Below, piece by piece: positions 32,001-39,153 of a stretch of 64,000 nt of DNA. The position numbers and the translations under genes were made by a program. Origin of the DNA: UBA668 sp040081465. Its GTDB lineage: Bacteria; Actinomycetota; Acidimicrobiia; Acidimicrobiales; Ilumatobacteraceae. The notes beneath the pieces were generated by a model that saw only the letters and a program-made list of their open reading frames with translations, was not told the DNA's origin and ran no database searches. Position 1 is the first letter of the stretch, and every line of letters begins with the position of its first letter. The DNA is taken from contig JBEBGL010000002.1 of NCBI GenBank assembly GCA_040081465.1, positions 124,001 through 188,000 of the forward strand, in the 5' to 3' direction.

Positions 32001-34323
32001 GTGCGATCTGCGCGGCCGTGTACGAAGCGACGAAGCTTCCCGCCGAGTTGGTGGTGTTCCACTTGTCGTCGTCGTAGGCGCCAACCCACCAGCTGTACGG
32101 CTCGTTCCACACCATGTAGTTAGCTGGTACTGCCCACGATGTCGCCGGTATGAGACCTGACGTTCTGCATTGAGACGGGAGCGGCGTGATCGGGGTTAAC
32201 GGTTGCGGACAAATCCAGAACTGATACTTGAGGGGATGACCATCGGGGTCGGTGCTTGGATTGACGGTAAGCGTGGGTGTTAACGAGATGATCGTCGTAC
32301 CCACCGCCGGAGCAGTGATCACCGGCGAGGTCGGTGGTGAGTTCGGGAACTTCGGCATCAGCGTCACGTTCATGTGCGCTTCACCGGCGATCGTGTAACC
32401 GTCGTAATTGAAGACGTAGTTGCGGACATTCGGACCTGTCCACGATGCGGGCACGGACTGCGTCGCAGTTGTGGATGTCGTCCAGCCGACATCTTGGGAT
32501 GGCTCGCCGCCATCGATGACGGCGTTGTTGTTCACGTCGTGCCACATCCGGTAGATGTATTGCTGAGTGTCACCATCGGGGTCGGTCGCAGAAGTGCCGG
32601 TCCAGTTGACCGTGTTACCTGTTCGAGTCACCGTCGATGTGGGCGGCGCCGGCCAGCGGTTGATTACTAACAACACCGCCACTGTGAACTTCTTATACGT
32701 GTTGATACCCGTGCTCTCGTTACCGCGGAACAGCAAAGTTCCGTTCAAGTGACTGGTGCGAGTCCAGTTGTTGTACAACGTCGGGAACCAGGTTCCGTTA
32801 TGCCACGCCGCGCTGCCAACTGCGCCCAACGTTGAGGTCACGTACGGATTAGTTGTCGTCAGCGTGTAGGCGCTTGATGGTGGCGTCGATTGAGTGTGCC
32901 AACGCGGATTCACCCCATAGTTGAAACTGTCCTGGTGAGCCCAATACACGTTCAACGACCGCGAAGTAGAGCCCCCAGCAGCCATCGTCGTATACAACGC
33001 GGCGTCAACGACACTCGCCCCGATGTAGGGGTGATAATCGAAAAAGCCAGTCGTGCGCCACCGCACCCCATTCCCCGACGAGATAACCGGATTACCAACC
33101 CGCGCGTACCCATCGGAAAACGAGTCATACCAAGCACCCGACGACATCCAGTTCGCATACGAATGCAACCAAGAAGTACCCAACCACAACGAAACGCTCG
33201 GATCAACCGTCACCGGAAACTCGTCTGCTGGCAACGACCGCAGATACTCGGCCGTAACCCCGACCGTCACCTTCGACTTGTCCACACCATCATCACGACT
33301 ACTAAACACCTGATGCTCCACAGCCACCGGACGACCATCACCGTCAAAGATCTCCGGGGTCGAAATCGTCACCCGACGACCTATCCCGCCGTCGCGACTT
33401 TCTAAACCTGACGGTTTGGCATCGAACTGGGCGCCGACAATTGAAAACGTCACCGCCGACGTGCCCTTCGCCGACTTCAGCACCAACAACTCTTCAACAC
33501 CGACACCGGTCACCACGTAGACCAAATCGGTATCCGCGAACACATCCACATAACGAACACTCACGCCATCAGGCTCAACCACCGGCGCTACTTCCCGAGC
33601 GCCGTCAGCCGCAAAACTGAGATCACCATCCGACGTCGAAATCATCACCCCCCGACCCGCTTGCATCACACCAAACGTCACCCGCCACTCATTCGCCGCG
33701 TTGGTCAAACCACCCGCACCATCGGAGACGACACGATTGTCGATCTTCTTCCAACCGCCCAACCCATCCTCAAAATTGACCGGTACCGACGACACCAACA
33801 TCGCCCGCGTCCCATCAGCATCCTCAAACACCGTCGTAAACGCATCCGGACGCTCATTAACCTCAACGGCCGACTTCACATCAAAACCATCCGCCGCCGC
33901 ACCCTTCGGCATATCAGCAGGCGGTTCCGGTTGCGGCAGCACACCCTTCTCGCCATCGTCCACCGGCGTAATAACCGGCGGCTCAAACGCTGTTGCATCG
34001 CCATCCGGCAACGGAACCGCACCGCCACCAATTGGCAACGGAACCGGACCCGACTCATCAGCCGCCACAATCGTCGAACCCTCTAACCCACGCGCGACGG
34101 CGACATCAGCCGCGTGCGCATCGATCACCGACTGCGGCACGTCGTCGGCCGCGGAAACTTTGGCAGATCGCGGCGAGTACGTCGCTGGGCCGGCGGATGC
34201 CACTCCAGCACCAACATCAACTAAGGCCAGCGACAAAACTAGGGAAACTGCAACCCCCCGTCGAATCGGCGACGACCCACCCCGACTTTGAAAAGTCGTT
34301 CCCCGACGTAACGCAGCAGCCAT
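26083..34323 (-). CDS. Secreted RHS/YD-repeat polymorphic toxin with C-terminal AHH nuclease domain
   Basis: A 2746-residue protein. A Sec signal with ASA cleavage near residue 44 is followed by Pro/Asp-rich spacer and a WapA-like beta domain to about 480. A lamin/fibronectin-like part follows, then a DUF6531-like segment (NGNYRITRTDISVPG) and about 1500 residues of YD repeats (YDxxGR forms). The RHS core ends in YTYANNNPMDYFDPDG at about 27122, where toxin tips start. The tip (27121-26083) has two Cys pairs, a hydrophobic stretch (VVSVAKVALPIMVALG) and a C-terminal AHH domain (95 residues, AHHIAAG...GIDINAAENGVFLP...H...H). ATG 34321-34323 has GGGGGAT upstream. Likely a contact-dependent antibacterial toxin. 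Confidence 0.92.
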   Translation of the reverse strand: MAAALRRGTTFQSRGGSSPIRRGVAVSLVLSLALVDVGAGVASAGPATYSPRSAKVSAADDVPQSVIDAHAADVAVARGLEGSTIVAADESGPVPLPIGGGAVPLPDGDATAFEPPVITPVDDGEKGVLPQPEPPADMPKGAAADGFDVKSAVEVNERPDAFTTVFEDADGTRAMLVSSVPVNFEDGLGGWKKIDNRVVSDGAGGLTNAANEWRVTFGVMQAGRGVMISTSDGDLSFAADGAREVAPVVEPDGVSVRYVDVFADTDLVYVVTGVGVEELLVLKSAKGTSAVTFSIVGAQFDAKPSGLESRDGGIGRRVTISTPEIFDGDGRPVAVEHQVFSSRDDGVDKSKVTVGVTAEYLRSLPADEFPVTVDPSVSLWLGTSWLHSYANWMSSGAWYDSFSDGYARVGNPVISSGNGVRWRTTGFFDYHPYIGASVVDAALYTTMAAGGSTSRSLNVYWAHQDSFNYGVNPRWHTQSTPPSSAYTLTTTNPYVTSTLGAVGSAAWHNGTWFPTLYNNWTRTSHLNGTLLFRGNESTGINTYKKFTVAVLLVINRWPAPPTSTVTRTGNTVNWTGTSATDPDGDTQQYIYRMWHDVNNNAVIDGGEPSQDVGWTTSTTATQSVPASWTGPNVRNYVFNYDGYTIAGEAHMNVTLMPKFPNSPPTSPVITAPAVGTTIISLTPTLTVNPSTDPDGHPLKYQFWICPQPLTPITPLPSQCRTSGLIPATSWAVPANYMVWNEPYSWWVGAYDDDKWNTTNSAGSFVASYTAAQIAQIGAGYNPYSADAAGVDTANGNYRITRTDISVPGVGADLSIARTLDTMLVTGAVAINGAFGKGWAFSLDMSVRTDTAGNPFVMMPDGSEQFFGKNADGTYSRTMGGGNTLAKVGNEWRLTDVSGIRYDFDAVANPGKLLRVTDKAGHVVQSNWSVGNTVQEFKDVASGRTMTLTYTTPAGATRPHVSQVATASIPAHGGALVWKYYYQGDLLTRVCDPRNNASNGKCEVYGYDGSNRLTTITAVAGNTHTTLTYDSSNRVLTLKNAYNNTWTFDWTIADPTITPPAPNPPFTVRRTKVTDPRGNVVLYDFDVVRRLVHRVDQFGKQRWYSYDGNGFLAQTINELGEIEQFVNDEKGNVTRRTDAAGQFWDSTFDAQGLMTMTEDPLDHGSTFTYDPTTGLKLTETTELGRQTVWTYTAGTEAAYGSAGTMPAGLVRTLRDPRGNFVTTNDYNQFGDLTRTTDAAGKQTINVFDELGRLSSTSTVWVNGAGSTVTSTVTMTFDVMSRPVTITEPIVVNQVTSASHQLLTTNVYDDNGNVTQSTLSDTFADDVPRVTQNAYDLADRQWQTTDAEGGVMTRQFDANGNVTHVIDALGRDIETTYDIANRPIDVILHGYVDPAAPASPRNITMSHTTYDDLGRPKTVTDAIGNVTENNYDSRGNRTSSVLKNFVPLTGSAYDFILWQKSFDNASRVVWEESAHGVQRTDHTYDDDNRSVIDVVKNGPVSGFTLYDKTITTTYDAASNITEVVIADGVHNTESRRLLYDAANRLIQTTIENGATDLSTYMAYDQLGNLVRQVDARGTGVTDTAFMTTKYYDNVGVLYKTELPTVTVETVAGSTTVQPSVVSGRNTFGDTTHTVDANGAISTSSFDRLGRQTAVTAASYTQPGSSPATLQPTETRVFDAVGNLRFNTDRRGNTTEYRYDSLNRATEQIDPPATTGATTGVSTVAYGDTGLTLETTTAQGVVTNFTYDKLGRTRTLVEHVTDNGTLQNLTTTTDYDGAGNVIATTGPAGGTTTAIYSRSGQLLKSTDPLGYITSYVYDTASRVIKTVSPSGVYQTTTYDLAGRAIATATFTAAGVSTLSTSATYDKVNNLLTATDTAGIVTTYTYDASSSLLSVTQPISIGVDAVTSYGYDANGKNTRVTDGNGNAWYTTYNTWGLVESRIEPATSAYPNAADRTFTTRYDNGGLPVLEMQPGVNVTRTFDNLGRLTAESTPDGANRGYSYDLANRPTTITSGGTSITIAYNERSQLVSTTGSGGSSSFRYDAAGRSVQRVDAAGTTTYSWNQNGQLHQLGDPVTGQTATYNWAAPAAAHAGQLTSVSRTSSTRTYSYDDIERLTTDTTTSGASTVWSASYHYDSAGHIDTKTIGPAGVAGEGLNSYTYDLAGQLTSWTDPGAVTTNYSYDLAGNRTSNGATAIVFDQRNRVLSEGTKAYDWSARGTLDSITDGFDTTDYAFDGLGRMSAVEGIDFEYDGLNRIVSRDAVAFSYSGLHNQPTSDGTTVLSRTPDGSPYAVAEGATTRLALLADRRGDVTATITAAGALADSIAYSPWGEPAARQGATSLTVGYQSSYTDPTSGLIDMGARWYQPSTGTFVSRDTYDGMLSAPISLNRYTYANNNPMDYFDPDGHAACREGRRCGVDSGTGRLRASVTRTSTTADRGERDAATRAAAVASAQAFERQELGQRPGIFVVVDPPPPSCYGMQCGNEQGIRPINWTGVGSEVGHGLFDAIVDTVVSVAKVALPIMVALGTYIGCMAAATSGTLVTGGASLVAGSAGCSVVAGAASRATGAALNGASLTEIAGAAFDPESMAIDLALGAATAGAGKAVSVLRTSRQAARSAVVVSITDDAARIAQSSPSSRLLGQSMEAAGVTRPAETAAHHIAAGRAGAAAESRAALARVGIDINAAENGVFLPMNLSSANPGGAAVHSTIHTGGTNGYYAAVNDLLGQATTRNEMVDALDFIRRRLLSGGFP

Positions 34324-34429
34324 TACAGAATCCCCCGCTCTGTAGCCCCAAACTCGATGCAACCTTAGACACGGGACGTCGACCCGGTGTGCGACTGGTG
34401 GCTCACCGACCTGTCGTAGCCCGCAAGTA

Positions 34430-35023
34430 TCAGTAAGCGCCGTCGGAGCGCAGCGCCGACAATGCACTCTTCAAGTCACGCTCGCGGTTGAAGCCACGAG
34501 TCTCTATGAGGGCTACCGCTTCGGCGGCTGCACTCCAGTCGCCCTCGGTCGCAACCTGTGCGAGCGCTCGAAGGTCGTCGGCGTCGTTGGGGCGTCGACG
34601 GTCGTCGCGGGCAAGCAACTTCATCGCAATCAGATGTCCGACCGAAGCGACCGGCAGGACGACACCATTCATCACATCGATCTGTTCAGCCGAGGCAACG
34701 ATCTCGCGCTCAATACCGCTTGATGAGAACAGCAGGTCGGTGAACAGTCCGGGATTCGACGCGTGTTCGAGCCGCACGGTTGCGAGTCGATCGGTCGCCA
34801 CTTGTTCAACGAGAGTGGAGGCCACGAAGCCGGCTACACGCAAGGCAGAAATGAGTCGCTCGGCATCGGCATCGTCGCTGACCGCAACGGCGAAGTCGGC
34901 GTCGCGGGTCATCCGCGGCTCTGAACGAACCGACACCGCTAGTCCACCGACGAGCGCATACCGATGGCCACTCGCATCCAGCGCCGCGCTCATCCTGCGC
35001 AGGGCCGCGGCGAGCAATGTCAT
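34430..35023 (-). CDS. AbiEii-like nucleotidyltransferase
   Basis: A 197-residue protein of the AbiEii/AbiGii-type nucleotidyltransferase group. GGLAVSVRSEPRMTRDADFAVAV carries the GG and DxD-like positions of the fold; the DLLFSSSGIEREIVASAE and HLIAMKLLARDDRRRPNDADDL segments complete the pattern seen in such proteins. In toxin-antitoxin pairs these enzymes modify tRNA or proteins. The start overlaps the small upstream gene by four bases. Whether it acts as toxin here is inference. Confidence 0.8.
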   Translation of the reverse strand: MTLLAAALRRMSAALDASGHRYALVGGLAVSVRSEPRMTRDADFAVAVSDDADAERLISALRVAGFVASTLVEQVATDRLATVRLEHASNPGLFTDLLFSSSGIEREIVASAEQIDVMNGVVLPVASVGHLIAMKLLARDDRRRPNDADDLRALAQVATEGDWSAAAEAVALIETRGFNRERDLKSALSALRSDGAY

Positions 35024-35226
35024 GACGTGACGATTGGTCGAACCCGGCCGACGGCATCACCGTGCGGCGCACCCGGTCGGTCGCTCCACCATCGCTGCAC
35101 ACAACGGGCGACTTCTTCGTCGGAGGCGCTCGGATGCTCCCGACGGAACCTCGCCTCAACCATTTGCGCCGCGGATTCCGCGAGATCGCACGCAATCTCC
35201 ACACCGGTTGGCCCAGCCGCACGCAT
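35020..35226 (-). CDS. Small partner protein of nucleotidyltransferase
   Basis: A 68-residue, mostly helical, soluble protein with ASDEEVARCVQRWWSDRPGAPHGDAVG in its second half (W46-W47 region). It precedes the nucleotidyltransferase with a four-base overlap, the layout of a two-gene toxin-antitoxin or effector/partner pair. I do not recognise a family name. ATG at 35224-35226 lies six bases after TAGACT and has no Shine-Dalgarno. Confidence 0.7.
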   Translation of the reverse strand: MRAAGPTGVEIACDLAESAAQMVEARFRREHPSASDEEVARCVQRWWSDRPGAPHGDAVGRVRPIVTS

Positions 35227-35232
35227 GTCAAC

Positions 35233-35238
35233 AGTCTA
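35233..35238 (-). promoter_or_regulatory. -10 box of nucleotidyltransferase pair, inside vapC stop
   Basis: TAGACT on the minus strand ends six bases before the ATG at 35226 and overlaps the last codon of the PIN gene. The -35 is weak (CTTGCC, 16-base spacer). Confidence 0.45.
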
Positions 35239-35685
35239 CCGAACACCCATTTCCGGCAAGACGTTCGTGGGCGGGTAGACGCCGGCTGAGTTGGCGACCG
35301 GCACGACTGCACATCCGTTGGCGCGGACGATCGCGGCTAGGTGTGCGTCCGACGTCGCCAGCGTCGCGTCCGTTGCCAGCGCGGTCGCGAGCGCGACACA
35401 GTCAGCCATGCTCAACGGACATTCGATGCGGTGGTAGTGCTTAGCCCGTAGGCCGGCCGCTCGGTCGGCGGTGTCGACATCGAGTGCAATGAACGTGATG
35501 CCGAGTGTGTCCAAGTCCGCGGCTACATCGTCGACCGATGCGCCGTGACGTGACAGGCGATCGATGACTTCGGCGCGATTGAGCACGCTCATCGCGCACT
35601 CGTGGGTAAGCGCCGCCACAACGTCGGCCTGCCCAGCTTCACCCCGCAACAGACTGACAACGCACGAGGCGTCGAGAACGATCAC
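35236..35685 (-). CDS. vapC: PIN-domain ribonuclease toxin, VapC-like
   Basis: A 149-residue PIN domain. Acidic residues expected for metal binding are D5 (IVLDAS), E near residue 40 (LNRAEVIDRL), D96-type in SMADCVALA and D in LATSDAHLAA. GTG at 35683-35685 overlaps the upstream antitoxin stop as GTGA, which sets the start. VapC toxins cut tRNA or rRNA. The paired antitoxin is AbrB-like. Confidence 0.88.
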   Translation of the reverse strand: MIVLDASCVVSLLRGEAGQADVVAALTHECAMSVLNRAEVIDRLSRHGASVDDVAADLDTLGITFIALDVDTADRAAGLRAKHYHRIECPLSMADCVALATALATDATLATSDAHLAAIVRANGCAVVPVANSAGVYPPTNVLPEMGVR

Positions 35686-35909
35686 GTCGAGGATTCGATC
35701 TCGCCCTCGCGGTCCTCGGCGAGCATCTCGTCGGAAGTCCTCGCGACCCACGAATACTTTCCAGCGACGGCACCTATCGGGTCGTCAGGAACCGGCCGTA
35801 AAACGACACGGTCACCCTCGTCTACAAGGAGCAATCGTCGAACCTGCCACTTGTGCCGGATTTCTGCCGGAAGAGAAATTTGTCCGCGATCGGAGACATT
35901 TATCAGCAT
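35682..35909 (-). CDS. vapB: AbrB/MazE-like antitoxin, VapB-like
   Basis: A 75-residue protein. The swapped-hairpin DNA-binding domain is at the N-terminus (LINVSDRGQISLPAEIRHKWQ, then VDEGDRVVLRPV), and the acidic C-terminal tail (TSDEMLAEDREGEIE) should wrap the PIN toxin. ATG at 35907-35909 is chosen because the domain starts there; a longer frame to 36032 carries unrelated basic sequence. A TATGCT lies 13 bases upstream. Confidence 0.85.
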   Translation of the reverse strand: MLINVSDRGQISLPAEIRHKWQVRRLLLVDEGDRVVLRPVPDDPIGAVAGKYSWVARTSDEMLAEDREGEIESST

Positions 35910-36060
35910 GGAGCTCACTTTGTCAGCATAGCCATTCTGCTGAATCAACGACCGCCCCGCGCTCTCGATCGCCCGACCAGCAGCGAGTTGACGCCGCGGC
36001 CCTTGTGTTGCAGTTCGCCTAATTCGGGGCACTTGTTTCGTCGGACCCGGCTGGAGTCTC

Positions 36061-36066
36061 TACACT
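36061..36066 (+). promoter_or_regulatory. Probable -10 of hppA
   Basis: TACACT, preceded 18 bases upstream by TTCGTC. A 60-base leader with GGAG before the GTG follows. Confidence 0.45.
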
Positions 36067-36125
36067 CACTCCGTTCACAAACCAGCGTGGCCTAGCGCCG
36101 CGCCTTAGATGTCCTGGAGATCACG

Positions 36126-38432
36126 GTGCCAGCAATCATTGCCGAAGGCGGCTATCAGGTATTCGACCTCAAGGGTGGCGAATGGGCCATCTTGTGGCTC
36201 TCAGTCGCCGCCGCTGTCCTCGCCATCATCGTCGGATTGTTCTTGGCCAAGTTGGTCATGGCAGCCGAAGAAGGTTCCCCGAAGATGAAAGAAATCGCGC
36301 TGGCGATTCAGGAAGGCGCATTGGCGTACCTGAAGCGGCAGTTCAAGACGATCGCCGTCATCCTCATTCCGCTCGCGGCGATCGTGTTCGTCACATCGAC
36401 GGCCATCGAGAAGCCTGGCGACGGCGGAGTCGCATTGTCGTTTGCGCAATCAGGATTGTGGCGCACGGTCGCGTTCATCCTTGGCTGCTTGGCTTCCGGT
36501 TTCACCGGCTACATCGGCATGACGCTGGCGACGCGCGGCAACGTGCGCACCGCGGCAGCCGCTCTCACCGGCAGCATGCCGAAGGCACTCACCGTTGCGT
36601 TCCGCACGGGTGGCGTCGCCGGCATGTTCACCGTCGGCCTCGGCCTGCTCGGTGCAACTGCAATCATCATGGTCTTCCAGAACACGAGCTCGGCGATCCT
36701 CATCGGCTTCGGCTTCGGTGGTTCGCTGCTCGCCCTGTTCCTGCGAGTAGGCGGCGGCATCTTCACTAAGGCTGCCGACGTCGGCGCCGACTTGGTCGGC
36801 AAGGTTGAAGCTGGAATCCCCGAAGACGACCCGCGTAACCCGGCGACAATCGCCGACAACGTGGGTGACAACGTCGGCGACTGTGCCGGTATGGCTGCCG
36901 ACTTGTTCGAGAGCTACGAAGTCACCCTCGTCGCCTCCATCATTCTCGGCGTGGCTGCGTTCAACTCGGTCGGCGCTAACCCTGCACTCGGCGTGATGTT
37001 CCCTCTCGCCGCTCGCGCGATCGGCGTCATCGCCTCGATCTTCGGCGTGTTCGCCGTGAAGGCGAAGGAAGGCGAGACCAACGCGCTGAAGCCGATCAAC
37101 AAGGGCTTCGCCGTTGCCGGTTCGCTGACTCTGCTCGGCACGCTCGCCGTCGCACTCTTCTACGTGGGTAACGACAACAACGACAACGCAGGTTGGAAGT
37201 GCTTCGGTGCGGTGGCCATCGGCCTCGTGCTTGCGCAACTCGTCAGCCGCCTCACCGAGTACTACACCGGCACCCACTACCGACCGGTAAAGGAAATCGC
37301 AGAGAGCGCCGAGACCGGCCCGGCAACTGTTGTGCTGTCGGGTACGGCTAGCGGCATGGAGTCGTCGGTGTACGCAGTCATCGCGATCGCAATCGCGATC
37401 GGCGTGTCGCTCGCGCTTGGTGGCGGCAACCTGACGTTCTCGCTCTACCTCGTCGCACTGTGCGGCATGGGCATGCTCGCCACCACCGGCGTGATCGTGT
37501 CGGAAGATACGTTCGGCCCGGTCAGCGACAATGCCGCCGGTATCGCCGAAATGAGCGGCGAGTTCCACGGCGAGCCGCAGAAGATCATGGTTGCGCTCGA
37601 CGCTGTCGGCAACACCACCAAAGCCGTCACCAAGGGCTTCGCAATCGGTTCCGCGGTGATCGCGGCGGTCGCCTTGTTCGCGAGCTTCATTGAAACCGCG
37701 GGCGAAGAACTGAAGGTCGTCGCCGAGAACCTTAAGGACGGCGTGTTCAAGGCAGCCGAACTGCAGATCAACGTTGCCGAGCCGAAGATTTTCATCGGTC
37801 TCCTCATCGGTGGCGCGGTTCCGTTCCTGTTCTCGTCGCTTGCGATTCGTGCGGTCGGCCGCACCGCTGGCGTCGTTGTGCAGGAAGTACGCAAGCAGTT
37901 CGCTGACGGCAAGATCATGAAGGGCGAGAAGCAGCCCGAGTACGGCCCGGTCATCGACATCTGCACAGAAGCCTCGCTGCGCGAACTCGCCACACCGGCG
38001 CTGCTCGCAGTCCTCACCCCGGTCGTCATCGGCTTCGGTCTCGACTGGCGTGCACTTGGCGCCTTCCTCGCCGCGGTGATTCTCGTCGGCCAGCTGATGG
38101 CCAACTACCTCAGCAACGCTGGTGGTGCGTGGGACAACGCGAAGAAGTACATCGAAGACGGTAACCACGGCGGCAAGGGCAGTGATGCCCACAAGGCTGC
38201 GGTCATCGGCGACACCGTCGGCGACCCGTTCAAGGACACTGCTGGCCCGGCACTGAACCCGTTGATCAAGGTGATGAACCTGGTCAGCCTGCTGACGTTG
38301 CCGGCGATCATCAGCCTGCAGGACAACCTGGGCGCTCGCCTCAGCATTGCTGCAGCGGCACTCGTCGTGCTGATCGGCGCAATCATCTTCAGCGGCCGCC
38401 GACCGAACACAATGACCGCAGTCGTCAGCTGA
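36126..38432 (+). CDS. hppA: Proton-translocating pyrophosphatase, K+-independent type
   Basis: A 768-residue membrane pyrophosphatase with about 16 helices. Signature DVGADLVGKVEAGIPEDDPR and the aspartate-rich NVGDNVGDCAGMAADLFESYEV bind Mg-PPi; GDTVGDPFKDTAGPALN is the third conserved site. The position after GNTT is Lys499 (GNTTKAVTKG), which marks enzymes that do not need potassium. It couples pyrophosphate hydrolysis to proton export. GTG start with GGAG upstream. Confidence 0.96.
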   Translation: MPAIIAEGGYQVFDLKGGEWAILWLSVAAAVLAIIVGLFLAKLVMAAEEGSPKMKEIALAIQEGALAYLKRQFKTIAVILIPLAAIVFVTSTAIEKPGDGGVALSFAQSGLWRTVAFILGCLASGFTGYIGMTLATRGNVRTAAAALTGSMPKALTVAFRTGGVAGMFTVGLGLLGATAIIMVFQNTSSAILIGFGFGGSLLALFLRVGGGIFTKAADVGADLVGKVEAGIPEDDPRNPATIADNVGDNVGDCAGMAADLFESYEVTLVASIILGVAAFNSVGANPALGVMFPLAARAIGVIASIFGVFAVKAKEGETNALKPINKGFAVAGSLTLLGTLAVALFYVGNDNNDNAGWKCFGAVAIGLVLAQLVSRLTEYYTGTHYRPVKEIAESAETGPATVVLSGTASGMESSVYAVIAIAIAIGVSLALGGGNLTFSLYLVALCGMGMLATTGVIVSEDTFGPVSDNAAGIAEMSGEFHGEPQKIMVALDAVGNTTKAVTKGFAIGSAVIAAVALFASFIETAGEELKVVAENLKDGVFKAAELQINVAEPKIFIGLLIGGAVPFLFSSLAIRAVGRTAGVVVQEVRKQFADGKIMKGEKQPEYGPVIDICTEASLRELATPALLAVLTPVVIGFGLDWRALGAFLAAVILVGQLMANYLSNAGGAWDNAKKYIEDGNHGGKGSDAHKAAVIGDTVGDPFKDTAGPALNPLIKVMNLVSLLTLPAIISLQDNLGARLSIAAAALVVLIGAIIFSGRRPNTMTAVVS

Positions 38433-38457
38433 TCGTCAGCTGACCACTCAAACCGCC

Positions 38458-39108
38458 ATGCTCGGCCTCTTAGATTTCGCGAATAAGTGGGTCGAGCGCG
38501 GCGGGTTGATCGTTCTCGCGATCATCGTCTTCGCCGAATCAGGACTGCTGGTCGGCTTCTTCCTGCCAGGCGACTCGCTGCTGTTCTTCGCTGGCTTCCT
38601 ATCGTCCGACGCTGGCGGACACCTGCTGCCCGCGTTGCCATGGGTGGCGCTGACGTGTGCAGTTGCTGCCATCGTCGGCGATCAGGTGGGCTACATGATC
38701 GGTGCCAAGTTCGGGCCAGCGTTGTTCAAGCGCGAGAAGAGTCGCTTCTTCAACCCCGCCTATGTCGACAAGGCAGAAGCGTTCTTCGCCAAGCACGGCT
38801 CGAAGACGATCGTGCTCGCGCGTTTCGTGCCGATCGTGCGCACCTTCGTGCCGACAGTGGCCGGCGCCAGTCGCATGCATTACCGCACCTTCGTCACGTA
38901 CAACATCGTCGGCGGCGTTCTGTGGGGCGCCGGCGTCACGACGCTCGGCTACTTCCTGGGCGAGATCGACGTTGTGAAGAACAACATCGAGATCGCAGCC
39001 TTCGTGATCGTGGCGATCTCGCTGCTTCCGATTGCCTACGAGTGGCGCAAGCACAGCAAGAACCGCAAGCGCGCCGCCGCATCGTCAGAGGCATCGTCAC
39101 CTAACTGA
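38458..39108 (+). CDS. DedA/TVP38-family membrane protein
   Basis: A 216-residue DedA protein with the family marks FAESGLLVGFFLPGDSLLFFAG, GDQVGYMIGAKFG and FVPIVRTFVPTVAGASRMHYRTF. Four or five membrane helices including re-entrant ones. Members flip polyprenyl-phosphate or phospholipids and need the proton gradient. It follows hppA by 25 bp with no clear own promoter and may share its transcript. No strong Shine-Dalgarno. Confidence 0.92.
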   Translation: MLGLLDFANKWVERGGLIVLAIIVFAESGLLVGFFLPGDSLLFFAGFLSSDAGGHLLPALPWVALTCAVAAIVGDQVGYMIGAKFGPALFKREKSRFFNPAYVDKAEAFFAKHGSKTIVLARFVPIVRTFVPTVAGASRMHYRTFVTYNIVGGVLWGAGVTTLGYFLGEIDVVKNNIEIAAFVIVAISLLPIAYEWRKHSKNRKRAAASSEASSPN

Positions 39109-39153
39109 CACGCGCTAGCGGAACCAACCGCAGTCACGTCACGTCGTAGTGAC

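Noticed and set aside
32890..34436. Several plus-strand frames opposite the RHS N-terminus
   Set aside because: Stops are missing because the strand has few T bases. Products are Arg/His/Thr/Pro rich with no motifs.
36450..38192. A 580-codon open frame antisense to hppA
   Set aside because: It lies fully opposite a strongly conserved gene, its translation is low complexity rich in His/Arg/Glu/Asp, and it has no family motif. It follows from high GC codon bias.
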